Origin: Madurella fahalii
Taxonomy: Eukaryota; Ascomycota; Sordariomycetes; Sordariales
Direction of reading: 5' to 3'
Length of the DNA stretch: 64,000 bases
Assembly (NCBI GenBank): GCA_029876055.1
Contig: CM056875.1
Coordinates: 6,473,001 to 6,537,000 of the forward strand
Numbering within the stretch: position 1 is the first letter of the stretch; each line of letters starts with the position of its first letter. The translations under genes and the position numbers were made by a program. Shown here piece after piece: positions 42,281 through 53,625 of this stretch. The notes under the pieces are model-generated. The model was not told the origin of the DNA, made no database searches, and saw only the letters and a list, made by a program, of their open reading frames with translations.

Positions 42281-44240
42281 TTACACGGGGAGACGGTCCT
42301 CGCCGTCATCGGGCGGCTCGAACTGGTTCTTGGGCGTGATCTTCGTGATGATGAGTACGGCCGTAAAAGTCACGATGATGACGCCCAGCGCGATCGGGAC
42401 AAACATCCAGAGCCGGACGTTGGCCCCGTTGATCTCTTGGGCGTTCATTCCAAGGAGAGACTAGTGGGTTGGTTCCAAGGGTTAGTAAGAGACAGATCCG
42501 GAAGGAAAGGAGCGACTCTACCGTTGAGAGCGTCAGCGGCAAGAAGATGGCGGCCAGGATGGATATCTTCTTCATCGCCTCGCCCTGGTTGAAGGAAAGT
42601 TTCGCGTCATAGCGTTGGAGCGCAGCCATCTCGTTGGACCTCTCGGATTGCTGGATGGCAAGGCGTGCCTGACGGATGGAGACAATGTTGAAGATCTGTT
42701 GTTACGGTTAGCACGCACGTCAATCCCACAAACCCCCTAACCCCCCCTATCTCGCAGGGTCCGACTCACGAGATCTGATAACCCCTGGGCCCTGGATCTG
42801 ATCTGCTCCGTGCGGATCTTGAGGACCTTGATGCTCTTGACTTGGTCCTTGAGCTCCTGGTGCACGACGCGCGGGCTCCACTCCGGTTTCGTCCCGTCGA
42901 TGACGTACATGAGGAACCCTTCGTGGGCCTCGAGATGGCGGTAGAATCTGTCGAGAGCGATGATGACCTCGCGCCGGATGAATGTTGCCTTGTCGAAAAG
43001 GACCTCGTTGGGAGTTTCAAGACCAATCATCGAGTCCTGGGCAGGATGAGGTTAGAAAATGCTAACCTAGTTTCTCAGCGCAAATCCGGCACCCACCGTC
43101 ATTTCTAAGTCTCGCGAGACTGTGAGGTAAAACGAGAACCAGGATGAGATGATTTTTGCCTCGAGCAAGACTACCGTGCCGAAGGGGTCCTTGGACAGCT
43201 CGTCGTGCCGCTGCGGCGACAGGGCTTTGAGCTGGCCGATGAGTCCGATAACTGACGTCGGAGGCTCACGACCAGGGAGATAGGACAGGGACGGCAGTTC
43301 CTCTGCCTCTCTGCAGATCGTGGGAATATCCTCGCCGAAAATTATGAACGTAGGGACGCCGTGGGATTTTGTAAGGTATCCGGTCACCCTTCGGCTAGCC
43401 TGATACTTGGTGCCCTTTTCGACTTGGGAGGGATCTCAGTTAGTGGCTTTGATAAGAAAGCTTGTCGATTTGGCTGGGGCTTACGCGAAGTCGAGGATCG
43501 GTCCGGTCTTGAGAGGTTCCCAAAATCGTGCAGACTCGATAATTGTCGAAACCTTCCACCATACAACAGGTTGGCGGGGAATTCGCCCGAGCCAACATAT
43601 TCCTCGAACGTAGTGAGGTCGAAACAAAGAATCTTTCCGCCCGCTAACCGTGATTGTTAGGATTACCCTATCATGATAGTAATAGCTGCGTTGACGAAGG
43701 TATCTCTCTTACCATGGGAATGCATCCAGTATCCGTCTGCAGCCTCGTGAGACAAGACCCACTCCCAAAACTCAAAGTGGATATTGTAGACATGGCCGAC
43801 GATCTTGAGAGAGTTGGTGGATAGTTGGTTGCATCCGCTAAGAGCAAGTTAGTGCAATACTTCTTAGTAGTAGGTGATGTTTCGGGAGGTGCTCACATGT
43901 ATCTCAGAAACGCGCCTTGCGGTGGCTGCACCCGCTGAGGAGTTAGCATGAGGGATTCTCGGTTGGTGTTGAAGCCAGATACCGACTTTCCCATTCACCA
44001 ACATTTCCTCTAGCGTATGTTCATCTCGCACTAACGATTCCGAGAACTTCACTGTAACCCGGGACTCAGCGCAAATATCCTCTTATCAGGAGAAGGGGGA
44101 GCGAACCAACCTTGATCATCTTCTCGATAAATATCGAGCACACTGACGTTGGAGGAGCTATCTTCATACTTGGTGTAGTACTCCCTCATCACGGGCTCGC
44201 CGTTGCCGTACGCTTCCCAGACTCTGCGCGCGGCCATCAT
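42281..44240 (-). CDS. CorA-like divalent-metal transporter family protein
   Basis: Nine exons keep frame: 44240-44111, 44051-43999, 43934-43897, 43837-43713, 43643-43485, 43434-43097, 43036-42770, 42695-42522 and 42460-42281, for 487 residues. The N-terminal domain includes FWEWVLSHEAADGYWMHSHG and GGKILCFDLTTFEEYVG. A long alpha-helical part (LKALSPQRHDELSKDPFGTV, then IFNIVSIRQARLAIQQSERS) leads to two C-terminal membrane helices with the signature GMN at residues 432-434 (SLLGMNAQEING). CorA proteins form pentamers that pass Mg2+ or other divalent ions, but many fungal members of this divergent group are uncharacterised. Introns are 50-74 nt with clear branch sites. The N-terminal exon (two ATGs at 44240/44237) is the least certain part. 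Confidence 0.82.
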
Positions 44241-44765
44241 GTGGCAAATGTGGTGAAGATGCGTATCTCGTTGTCCATCACAGAATGATCAATGACGCGG
44301 GAGTCTGGATCAAAGATAAGGTAATGAATTACGTTTCCCGGGACGCGACTTAAGCATTGCGCAGCCTTCACCCTCCCTGTTTCCCCTGGGCTGCTGCCGC
44401 TGCGCTATTCTTGGCAAAAGCCCCGGTGGTGCACCCAGTCGGGAAAGCTTATCAGCATTGGACGCCACGACCATGCATGCTGCAAGAAACAGAAGGGCCA
44501 GAACATAGGAGCGCTGGGACACGCCAGGTCAACCCCCCGAAAACCTTGCGGCCGGAAAATTTGGATTGCGGGATAAAGGCAGCCCCGTTCCATCCTGGAT
44601 GCAAAGGGTGTACTGCAAGGTGACTCTCAGCAGTCGCCGATGATGGCGGACGAGATCTTCTTCACTTTGCCGCGGACCAGCGCCATCATCGGCCCCAACC
44701 GCTAAGGTGACCTAGCGGGTAGCCAACCAGTATCGGTGACCTTACGCGCCTAGCTTACGCCACTC
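44241..44765. other. Upstream region of the CorA-like gene
   Basis: Presumed promoter on the right of the minus-strand gene. No supported ORF. Confidence 0.5.
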
Positions 44766-45450
44766 ATGCCCCGTGCTCAGGACGGTATCCCGCCCCAAAG
44801 CCACGGGCAGAGCGACCTTCAGGCTTTTCAACTTGAACTCACCAGGGTGCTCCGCGAAAGCAATTTTGCCAGCATCGCCGACTGTGCACAGGTCATGGCG
44901 CGTCAGTTGCTCTGCTCCAGCCCTGGACCACTAGCGATTGGCACAGCCACAGCCACTATCAATCTGCGGTACGGGGCATTGCACGGATCTGGAGTGCAGG
45001 CGACCAGTCTCTCGGGAAGGCTGGGTCTGGCAACCTTCCCGCTGGTCGTGCCACCCCCCTTCTCGACAAGCTGAGGCTACTGTGCCATATTGGCTGCGAG
45101 GAGGACCAGAGGAGCGAATGGCAGGTCGTATTTGCGCGCACTCCGCCCCTGCAAGGTGGACGAGAACCTGGATTACCACGCCTTGATCTCCAAAATCATG
45201 TGTGTGAGCGAACCCCATCCGCGCCATTCGGTCCCGGGCTGAGCATACAAATGATCTGGTTGGCTTACAACCCCGCAGGTAGCCGAGGTGGCAGTCGCCG
45301 TCACATTGGAGTCGTCTGTCGTCGATGTCGTTCAGTTTTTAAAGGGATGCGAAGGTTTCCACAGCTTTTCGTTCAGCGTCGAGAAGAAGAGTGTGCTTGC
45401 CGCAGTGGACGGGGCCGGTGTTACGCCAACGTGCAGCGATAAGGTCAGAT
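44766..45450 (+). pseudogene. Dihydroneopterin aldolase (FolB-like) relic
   Basis: Pieces in different frames fit the tandem FolB pattern. ESNFASIADCAQVMARQLL (44850-44910) fits the helix before the first domain end. LDKLRLLCHIGCEEDQRSEWQ (about 45060-45125) fits the start of a second domain, and NLDYHALISKI fits the central YxxLxxxI block. FSVEKKSVLAAVDGAGVT (about 45365-45420) fits the conserved VEKPxAL...DGAGVE tail. The frames do not join without shifts. FolB makes 6-hydroxymethyl-dihydropterin in folate synthesis; this copy is dead. Confidence 0.55.
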
Positions 45451-45892
45451 GCTAGCAGAATGGACAGTAGCGTTTCATTGCCCTTTTGCTGCGACTTGCT
45501 CCCATCCTTTCGTTCATGCTTCCTCGCAGCTGCACGGCCTGGCAGGCAATCTAGGAACACGATAGAGGCGCTCATGGCGGTGGCTGGGCTAAGGTGCATT
45601 GCCTCGAAGTTTGCCTGTGATCAACGAGAGCACCGAGGCAACCCATCCACGGGCTCAGCCTCCCCCACGTCTCCCCCGTAAAGTCGGCACCGGCAGGCAC
45701 CGCTACTCTTGGCAGAATTACACCCTGGCCTCTAAACTTCCAGGGTTCGATTCAGTGCCCAGGCCACTCCTAGGGAGGAGGTGCTGTACTGTACATACCT
45801 AACTGTACTGTGCTATACCTAGCTCTCTGTCAACGCAGCGAGAATTGGGAAACCACAACTCTCTACGCTACTTTGAAGCACTAACGTATCAT

Positions 45893-47189
45893 GCCGCTTC
45901 CTCTAAGTGCTCATATTATTCATGTAAGTAAAGCAAAAACCTCAATAATTATGTTATCCACGCATTGATGGAGGTTAATGTAGAAGTAGTTCGAGTGTGA
46001 CTGGTTTTGTTGGAGGGACTATTCTCAAGAAGATTGCAGGGACTCTTGGGAATCGGCCGTGGACAATCTCAGCCCTCGTTCGGCAAGTGAGTAACATCAG
46101 CAAGGTCTAGGAGGCACTCCTATCTGTGAAATGCATCTACGGTGACCTGGAGGACGCAGCGGTCCTACGGATCGCAGCATTCAATGCCGACATGGTGATA
46201 CCTAAATCCGTGAGCGCAACTCGGTTACAGACTGCTGATAACTAGTTCTGGAGACAAAAAGACAATGCCCCTCCTCAGATCACCTACCATCGACCCAGGC
46301 GATTACCGAAGGCATCTGGGCTCGTCGAAAAACATCATATCTCGTCCTGACCAGTGGCACGGGGATTCTCACATACGAGTCTTTTGTTCGCGCCGCACCG
46401 GAAGACTTCCTGGACCCAAGATCTGGTCCGACCGCGGCAAGGACTTGGAGGAACTCGTGTTTGAAGTCCCCTCGCGTATTCCAGTAGGGTTCAGTCATCG
46501 TCCCGTGGAGAAGTTCATTCTCTCCCTCGGCCAAGGAACTGATGGCCGCATTAAGGTGGCTATCGTCTCGCCGCCCACCATTTATGGCCGCGGGAGATGT
46601 GCCCTTGCCGGACCTCCAGCCTACAGATTCCGAGCCTGATCCACGAGTTTCTGTCATGTAAACGCGCCTTCTGCGTCGGTCGCGGATGCAACGTCTGGAG
46701 TTCTGTCCATCATGATGAAGACCTTGCCAAATTCTACGTTCTTCTCATCACGAGGGCCTCCTGGATCACAGAGGGTCATGATGAGGCGTGGAGCGGTAAG
46801 GTACGTTGTAATCCTCAGATGAGATCATGAAACGATGATGGTGTTCGGGTTAAGAAGGTCAGGCGTATTAATTCATTGAATACAGTACATACAGTAGTTC
46901 CGGGTTGGCTACCGGAATCGTCAGGGTTCTGCATGACAAGCAGCTTCTGCCTACGCCTGAAGTGAAGCACGTCGCGCTGCGGAAGCTGCCCGGGCTCGGT
47001 GTCTCAATGACCGAGAAGTCAGCTGCGTACTTTCTGTATTCCAATTCTCGATGTTTGGCTGATGCAGCCAGAGCTCTGGGTTGGTGGCCAACGGAGAACG
47101 ACATCACAAGTCTCCTTGCCCAAGAAGTCGATGCCTATCTTGACGCAGGAACCGAGATTGTCCTCCCGTATGTGGGCTTGGCACTCTGA
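45893..47189 (+). pseudogene. Extended SDR (NAD-dependent epimerase-like) relic
   Basis: A short first exon (MPLPLSAHIIHV) ends at a GTAAGT donor. Then SSVTGFVGGTILKKI supplies a worn Rossmann glycine motif (usually TGATGFVG). A TAG replaces a Gln in the segment before EALLSVKCIYGDLEDA. A possible intron ends near 46250, followed by SSDHLPSTQAITEG and LTSGTGILTYESFV. A frameshift near 46420 leads into KDLEELVFEVPSRIP and KVAIVSPPTIYGRGR (YxxxK region lost or unclear). Another shift leads into SLIHEFLSCKRAFCVGRG, NVWSSVHHDEDLAKFYVLL and a C-terminal AARALGWWPTEND-like exon. It resembles fungal NAD(P)-binding proteins related to nucleoside-sugar epimerases. It is inactive through one stop and at least two shifts. 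Confidence 0.72.
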
Positions 47190-47960
47190 CATGCGTAACA
47201 TCGAGTCGAAGCTAGAGCAGCCGCCGCACTTTCTCAGGTGGTCAGGGGATGAGGAAAGCGGGGTGACAGGAGTGAGTGAGGCCGTGGGGGCAGGCGGGTG
47301 GGGTGGAAGAGCGGGGAAGATAGGGTGACAAGGACGAGGCTGCGTGCCATGCAGGCATGGCCCAAACTAGACCTTCCCCCGGGCGGTTGCGATAGAGCAC
47401 GGGATCTTTTGTCTTTGCTCTGTCGTGTCCGTCGATTGGCGCAGAAGAGAAGTTCGAGCGTAAGGCGGCTGCAGCGAAGCCATGCTCGTTCGGTCCAACC
47501 GCTAGCTGAAATTGGACCTTGACCACCGAGGCACGCATAGAGGTTTTGATCTGTGCCTCCTGCAGCGGCTTCTGCAATCATCAAGGGCCTATGACAACTC
47601 TCACCCACCACCCCTCTCTTTGGGGAAGCCAAAGTCAAGGCGCCGCGCAGTGGAATTGCACGACGTGAACATGGCACTGTTTAGGCCTTGTTCACGCCGA
47701 TGGGAATATGTCTGGCACGCGTTTGCCATCGAGGATATGCACCTGTTGGCCCCTACCGCAGGGTTCTGCAATTCATCCCCCGGCTGAGGGCCCCATGTCT
47801 CGAAGGCAGCCATAAAACTGTCAAGGGATTATCACGACTAGTACGTATGGACCGTGTCTCAACCTGCTCCTCGGGAAATCCAGCTTCATATTACGAGTAA
47901 CGCGAATCGTTGTAAGAGATAAGCGGCTGAGCTACGATACTGCGCCGTAGTCGGCACAGC
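47190..47960. other. No recognisable gene
   Basis: Several overlapping ORFs on both strands are low-information. Nothing matches a family I know. Confidence 0.45.
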
Positions 47961-50035
47961 CTGGGTAAGGGAAGATCTCCTGTTTTGGTCTGTTATCCGC
48001 AGCGACGAGGAGGAGCCTTGCCTCTGTGGCGCCGAAACCCGAGGCATCTGCAAAGAACAACACCATTCAATCAACCAGCCCGGGTCCCTTGGCGGATCCC
48101 TTTGGCAGACGACACAATTACCTGAGGATCTCACTCACCGGGCTTTGCAACTTACGATGTAAACATCATGTCTTGCTGTCCCCGCTAAGGAGTACACTGA
48201 CCGCCCCATAGGTAAATATTGCACGCCAGAGGGTGAGACTCGATGCTCCCGCAAAATACTTAGCTACATGTCTCATCAAACGAATCACAAAGGGTGTTCC
48301 TCCCACCCCAGATGTAAACCTCCTAACGACCGATGAGATTATCAAGCTCTCGTCAATTTCTGTCTGGTCACAAGATTCGCCTGGCAGGGGGCGAGCCGAC
48401 TATTCGAAAGGACATCATCCACATCGTCGAGCAACTCAAAAGCCTCCGAGACAAGGCCCTGAAGAAGATATGCATGATGAGCAACGGCGTTTCTCTCGGT
48501 AGGAAACTGGAGAAGTTGGCGGCTGCCGGGCTGACACACCTGGATCTCAGTCTCAACACGCTGGTTCCAGCAAAGTTCGGGTACATTACTCGTTGCAAAG
48601 GTGAGATTCCGTTCTCCGGGGAAGGCCTAAGCCAGAAATACTCATGTGAAGATACAGGGATCGACAAGGTGTTGAGCTCCCTGCACCGCGTAGTGGATCG
48701 AGGCCTCACTGTCAAGTTGAACTGTGTGCCCGTCAAAGGCTTCAACGAGGATGAGCTTGTGGGTATGGCGAGATTGGCCGGGAAGCTGCCTATTCACGTG
48801 GGATTCATCGAGTTCATGCCATTTGAAGGTGAGCGCTTTACTCGGGCTTGTCTGTTCTCGATACTTTCTTGTCCATGAGTGTATACTGAGCCGTTGTTGT
48901 ATGCATGCAGGGAATCGTTGGAATGAGGCGAAGACGGCTCCCTCCATGGCCATCCTCGACAACTTCCGCACCGTTTTCCTGGGTATCCCGGCCGAGGTAA
49001 CTGAGAAGCCTCGCGCGAGCGACTCGTACTCGGTCCCAGGTTTCCGTGGGCGCATCGGTTTCATCAGCTCCATGATGGACGCGTTTTGCGGGACCTGCAA
49101 TTGCATTCGGCAGACGGCAGACGGCAGACGGGCATCTCAAAGTTTGCCTCTTTGGCAATTCTGGGATGAACTTGAAGACGATCTTGAGACAAAGGTCCCT
49201 AGGAGAGAGGGTGGCGGCTGGAGAGGCAGAGGAGACGCTTGTTGAGATCATCAGCATGACAGTCAAGCGCAAGGCGTACAAGTACGCGGGGATCGATATC
49301 CTGCACACGCAGCCGAATCGGCCCATGGTGCTCATCGGTGGGTAGAGGCCGATATGTTTCAGTTCAGCAGCGTACTCACCGTTTCAGTCCAAACAGATCC
49401 GTGGACGGTCGTGGGCTTGTCGTCTCCGAGCATAGCGCCCGGGTTTGTCGCACATGGTGTGCGTGACGAGCAAGGTCGACAGCAAGCGGCCGACGGTGGC
49501 CAAGTGCCGCATGACGTTCCGGTCGCCCCGGGACGCTGCCGCTGATCCGGGAGCCGCGCAGCAGGAAGGGCGACGTGGTCGGGTGGTGGCGCGTGTTGCG
49601 GGCATCCTGGCGGCCCAGAAGACGGCGGAGCTGGTCCTGCTGTGCCGCCCCATCGCGTGATGAGCGTCGAGGTGGGGTTTGATTTTTGGGAGAGGGAGGA
49701 GGAGGAGGAGGAGGAGGAGGAGGAGGAGGAGGAGGAGAAAGAGGACGGGTTAAGGGAAGGGGGAGCGGGAGCGGCAGCGGAAGAGGGAGAGAGAAAGGAA
49801 AAGCAAAGAAGAAGGGAAAGTAAGGTTTTGACGGGGTGGATGTCACGGCCACGGTGCAGTCGCTCGACAAGTCCGGGCTCGAGATGGAGGCGCTGCTGGC
49901 GGCCAGCGTGGCCGGGTTGACGGTGTACGATATGTGCAAGGCGGTGGACCGCGGGATGGAGATGGCAGGGTGAGGGTCACTAAGAAGCTTGGGGCAAGCG
50001 GCGGGGATTGGTTGGAGGGGGGGGAGCCGGATGGG
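47961..50035 (+). pseudogene. MoaA-MoaC fusion relic (molybdopterin precursor synthesis)
   Basis: MoaA part: DPFGRRHNYLRISLTGLCNLRC continues across a 53-nt intron (48159-48211) to give CNLRCKYC, the radical-SAM 4Fe-4S motif. Next come VNLLTTDEIIKLSS, KIRLAGGEPTIRKDIIHIVEQ, HVGFIEFMPFEG, PGFRGRIGFISSMMDAFCGTC (second cluster) and AYKYAGIDILHTQPNRPMV. MoaC part: AGILAAQKTAELVLLCRPI and SGLEMEALLAASV-GLTVYDMCKAVD. Fungi carry these as one protein that makes cyclic pyranopterin monophosphate from GTP. Frame breaks lie near 48240-48300, 48360, 49120 (a triplicated gcagacg-type unit), 49330-49450, the GGA run at 49695-49737, and 49970. The gene is therefore dead, unless an intact copy exists elsewhere. 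Confidence 0.88.
49695..49737 (+). repeat. (GGA)n microsatellite in the MoaC relic
   Basis: About fourteen GGA triplets giving a poly-Glu run in one frame, inside what should be MoaC coding sequence. Confidence 0.95.
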
Positions 50036-50258
50036 TGAGGGAGTCGGAGAAGTAGGGTGCCTGGTACGAGTAGAAGAAAGGAACACATAGCACTATCTTA
50101 CTATCTTGTTGTGGAGAATGGATAGTCTTAGTAACTAGATCTATTACACGTGCGCTAACGGCCGTGTGGTGTCAACTAGTGTCCGTCTTCCTCCGGAGTG
50201 AAAATCAACAGTGGTATCTGTGGGTGAGCATGACGTCGGCTATTCCAGCGTCGTCAAC

Positions 50259-50885
50259 TTAGCTCCGAGAGGTCCTGAACTCCTCATACGCGTCCCTCAC
50301 GGCCTGGAATTTCTGCTTGAACTTCTCCCTTTCCTCTCCGGCTTCGACCTGTTCGATGAGCTCGTCGATGGACCGGACCGAAAAGAACTTGTTTTGCTTG
50401 TTGTATAGTGGACGAGCCGCCAGGGTTTCATCGGTGTCGCCGGGCGCCCGCACTCTGAACACCTCTTTGAGGATTTCAATGTCCCCCGATACGCCTAGGA
50501 GCTCATCCGTCTCCTCGTAAGTGAAGAGATAGTAGATGAGGGGGAAACCGGTCCAGGCGAAGCCGCTCAAGCAGAGCGAGCACGGCTCGTGGCTAGCAAA
50601 GAAGATACAATTCTTGGGCTCCGGGCGGTTCTCGGGCGCCAATTGGTAGAAATGCCTGATGCAGTTCGTCTCGCCGTGGTAGATGGGGCATTCTCGCCAT
50701 TCGTTGACCGACACGGCCACGGCTGCGAGGTCGGACCCATTGAGGACGGCGCCGCCGAACGGGGCTCCACCTTTGGCGAAAGAATCGCGAGTTATTGGGA
50801 TGAGGCGGTCATGGATCATCTTGAGAATTGCCGAGAGCACAGCGGCGGGGCTATGTTGAGGGACGACGCTCGCCAAGTCCGACAT
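50259..50885 (-). CDS. Cytidine/deoxycytidylate-deaminase-fold protein
   Basis: Single-exon ORF of 208 residues starting at ATG 50885. Zn-binding motifs are clear: HGETN with His70 and Glu72, and PCSLC with Cys102 and Cys105, spaced as in the CMP/dCMP deaminase superfamily. GGAPFGGAVL and EWRECPIYHGETN resemble cytosine/guanine deaminase and nucleoside-deaminase branches more than dCMP deaminase. The C-terminal 70 residues are a charged helical extension. It should hydrolyse an amino group from a nitrogenous base or nucleoside in the cytoplasm. The substrate is not determined by these motifs. It lies between the MoaA-MoaC relic and the FolB gene. Confidence 0.88.
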   Translation of the reverse strand: MSDLASVVPQHSPAAVLSAILKMIHDRLIPITRDSFAKGGAPFGGAVLNGSDLAAVAVSVNEWRECPIYHGETNCIRHFYQLAPENRPEPKNCIFFASHEPCSLCLSGFAWTGFPLIYYLFTYEETDELLGVSGDIEILKEVFRVRAPGDTDETLAARPLYNKQNKFFSVRSIDELIEQVEAGEEREKFKQKFQAVRDAYEEFRTSRS

Positions 50886-51534
50886 GTTGGCAGCACGGCA
50901 GCAGTGATGATAGGGTTTGTTTTGCGCAAGGTGAGAATGTGAGGTGTGAGAAGCAGTCGGAGAGATCCTGGTCCCAGGGAAGAAGTCGCCAACTTATATC
51001 GAAGCATTGAATTGTGGGGTCGAGTGTGTGGGTGTTGACGCTGGATGGGCGGGGTCCCTCGGAGGGCTGACCCGTTCCTCGGCATGTCGGGCTCCGATGC
51101 CGCTGAAAGGCGCTTCTATCCCGCCCCGGCTGCTGCAGATTCTGGGTCCGTCGCTTGCAGATCCCCTCTAAGGCCGCCCACAAGTCTGCCTAAGGGTGCG
51201 AGCAGCCTTATATTATTATACTCGGCTCTTCTGGTAACCAACCACAACACCAGGCAATCGACCCATTGCAACGCATGTCAGCAGTTGAAAATGATGGAAA
51301 GGGTAATTCGATTGTTTATCAGACCGAAATATTACGAGAAGAATCGCCATGTCCAATGAAGGACCAGACGGAGGGCGGGGCAAGTTGAAGTGCCCTCACC
51401 CACCCCAAGGCAGACAAAGACAAGATGATGAAAGACAGCGCACATCATCTTCCTGTAGCTCCAAGTCTGCCCCGGCGCATTCCGTCCTACCACGCTCGAA
51501 AGCCCACGGGCGTAGAGGCTTCCACAGCTAGCAG
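50886..51534. other. Spacer between deaminase and FolB genes
   Basis: Contains the promoter of the deaminase gene and the 3' side of the FolB gene. No ORF is convincing. Confidence 0.55.
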
Positions 51535-52333
51535 TTAAGGTCTTATGTCCATCACGGATCGCGTCATGACCACGCCGGGGCAGTCGACGACCCCGTAGGC
51601 GTTGGGCTTCTCGATGCTCACACGTACTGTGCTAAACGCCAGGCCGAGGATGAGGAGCTTTGCTACTGCCCAACAAAGCGCCTCGAGGGTAAGGTAGCTC
51701 GAGTCCTCGACGAGCTAAATGATGAGATTGTGAAACGTGAGAGTCCGAGACAGATGTGCAGAGTCCGAATCAATGACGCACCTTGATCACCGGTGCAAAA
51801 TCTTTCTGGTAATCAGTCTTGGCAGGAAGTTTCCCACCATAGAGGTCCAGATTCAGAGCCACCAGCTGCTTCCCTTTGCGCTCGTGGTCGTTGACGCCCA
51901 AGACGCAAGCAACGCGGAGGTTATGGACATGAAGCACCTTTGATTGGATCGCCATCGCTCCGTTCTCCCCGGCCGCCATCTCGACGTCCATTGCGACGCC
52001 GCCCTCCTCTCCCTCGGCCTGCAGGATCACCTTGGGCAGCTTGACGGTGGCCTTGACCTTCTTGCCGCCGCCCGCCTCCAGGCCAATGCGGGCTGCTGCT
52101 TCGGTGAAGGCGTCGAGCGTGTCGTACGACGTGCCCGCCAGGCCGCTGTCAATGGCCTTGTACACGGTGCCGTAGTTGATGGTGTTGATCACATCATCGG
52201 TCTCGCTGGCGAGCTGGATGTCGGTGGGCAGCGACAGAGAGACGAGTGCCGGCTGCGCCTTGTCCCGGTGCCAGCAATCCAGTCCGACCTTGGCATTGAG
52301 CCGGATATTTCGGAGGAAAACGGCGTCTCCCAT
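51535..52333 (-). CDS. Tandem dihydroneopterin aldolase (FolB)-domain protein
   Basis: Exons 52333-51782 and 51714-51535 (67-nt intron) encode 243 residues. The first FolB domain (MGDAVFLRNIRLNAKVGLDCW, NTINYGTVYKAID) is followed by a second (LHVHNLRVACVLGVNDHERK, QLVALNLDLYG). The second exon supplies EDSSYLTLEALCWAVAKLL and VRVSIEKPNAYGVVDCPGV. FolB enzymes cleave dihydroneopterin to 6-hydroxymethyl-dihydropterin and glycolaldehyde in folate synthesis and can epimerise it. In many fungi this activity is part of the trifunctional Fol1 protein. A stand-alone double-domain protein is also common in filamentous ascomycetes, and its role is less clear. The ATG at 52333 was chosen because the in-frame upstream codon is TTG. 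Confidence 0.9.
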
Positions 52334-53215
52334 GCTTTCAGGCGGTCGCGTGGTGCGCAAGTTGGAGTAAGACGGATGAGATGTGAAGCGAAAGCTTGTG
52401 CTTGGGTGCGGGGTGTGAAGCAGCTGAATGAAGGCGGCGGGCCTGAAAATTTGCTGTCGGTGGCTGCAGCTGTGAAACTCGGCGGCACCCAGCCTTGCCG
52501 GCCTCGGTACCGTGCCCCATTGCTAATGATTTTCATCTCGGGCACCGATGACGATGGCGATGCCAGAGCGATGGCCATTGGAAATGCATCCTGCCGACAC
52601 AATTCCGAAACTACATGTTTGAACAGACGTACTGGGTTTCTTACCGTTCCTTTATCCCCAGGATTAACCATTCAATACCTTATCTTTCTGTCAACAGCGC
52701 AGAATCTCTAGGCCCCACGAGCGAAGAAATCAACACATCTTGAGTCACATTTATCAACTGTGCCGAAAGATAAGTGTGCGAGTTACTGGCTATATTTGTA
52801 TCTGCATACCACAATATGAGGTACTGGTGAGTCCTGGCGATGAGCAATGCTTGCTCACTTGTCAGAGCACTGGTTGACAGTGAGCTTGACTAGCCTCCGT
52901 AATCATAAACCAGCGTTTCATAGAGCTAGGTCACTCTAAGATAAAAACCCTTGGTTATCGCCTCATCCCTATAGTTGCCACCAACCCTGCCAATGCCAAC
53001 GAGTGTCCCCAACGTTATAATAATCCCGTGACACCGGAAATCTATCGTACAAGCTTCATGTCCTTGTTTTGCAGCTCGCTTCGCACGAGCGACCGCCGAA
53101 TTACTCTCCAAAGCTTGTTAAATGATTACATACAGTGATGGCCTCATAGGGGGAGAGGGGGACTTACCAGCGAACGGTTCCCCTAGATTCTGCTCTGCCC
53201 ACCAGCTGACCACGA
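52334..53215. other. Intergenic, FolB promoter
   Basis: About 0.9 kb with no supported ORF. Confidence 0.5.
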
Positions 53216-53625
53216 TTACCACCACCACTTCCAATCCTTCGGAGGTACCCAATATTCACGAGGTTCCTCCTCTTCGACGCGCTCTTCCGTCTCTGTCCTT
53301 TTGTCCTTGTCGACAGACTCGGATTCATCTCCTCGTTCTGTCGGCTGCTCTGAGTAGGTAGCGGGTGGCGGCTTCGACGCCTGGGAGGTTTTCTTGCGGT
53401 TATCTGCACGGCGAGCCCTAAGTAAATGCGGAGAATTCAGGCACTTGATCCAACCATGAAAGCAACGCCAGGCGGAACTTACTTAGTACGCTTCACTGGT
53501 TGGCTGGGCTTATCCTCCCGGGGCCGCGACTGGTAAAGCTGGCGTCTTTCCTCGAGCATCTGCGAGAGCGAGCAGGGAAGGCAACTGCTTCCACAAGTAC
53601 ATTCCGTTCCCTTTTGGTTTGTCAT
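53216..53625 (-). CDS. Small Cys-rich N-terminal, charged C-terminal protein
   Basis: Exons 53625-53483 and 53417-53216 give 114 residues. It begins MTNQKGTECTCGSSCLPCSL, with five cysteines in a tight cluster that could bind a metal. The middle is charged (RQLYQSRPREDKPSQP). The C-terminus is acidic and ends PREYWVPPKDWKWWW, an unusual aromatic tail. The intron uses GTAAGT and CTTAG and restores one frame through K-ARRADNRKK. No domain is known to me. The acidic Tyr-Trp-Val-Pro-Pro end looks like a docking peptide, but this is inference. Confidence 0.65.

Noticed and set aside
44049..44240. Exon 1 of the CorA-like gene continuing as DDQGWFAPPSPDKRIFALSPGLQ
   Set aside because: It stops at once. 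A 59-nt intron (GTTGGT to TTACAG) joins REDDQ to VKFSESLVRD in frame and fits the family better.
49376..50086. 236-codon minus-strand ORF rich in proline
   Set aside because: It is the antisense of the GGA run and the MoaC relic.
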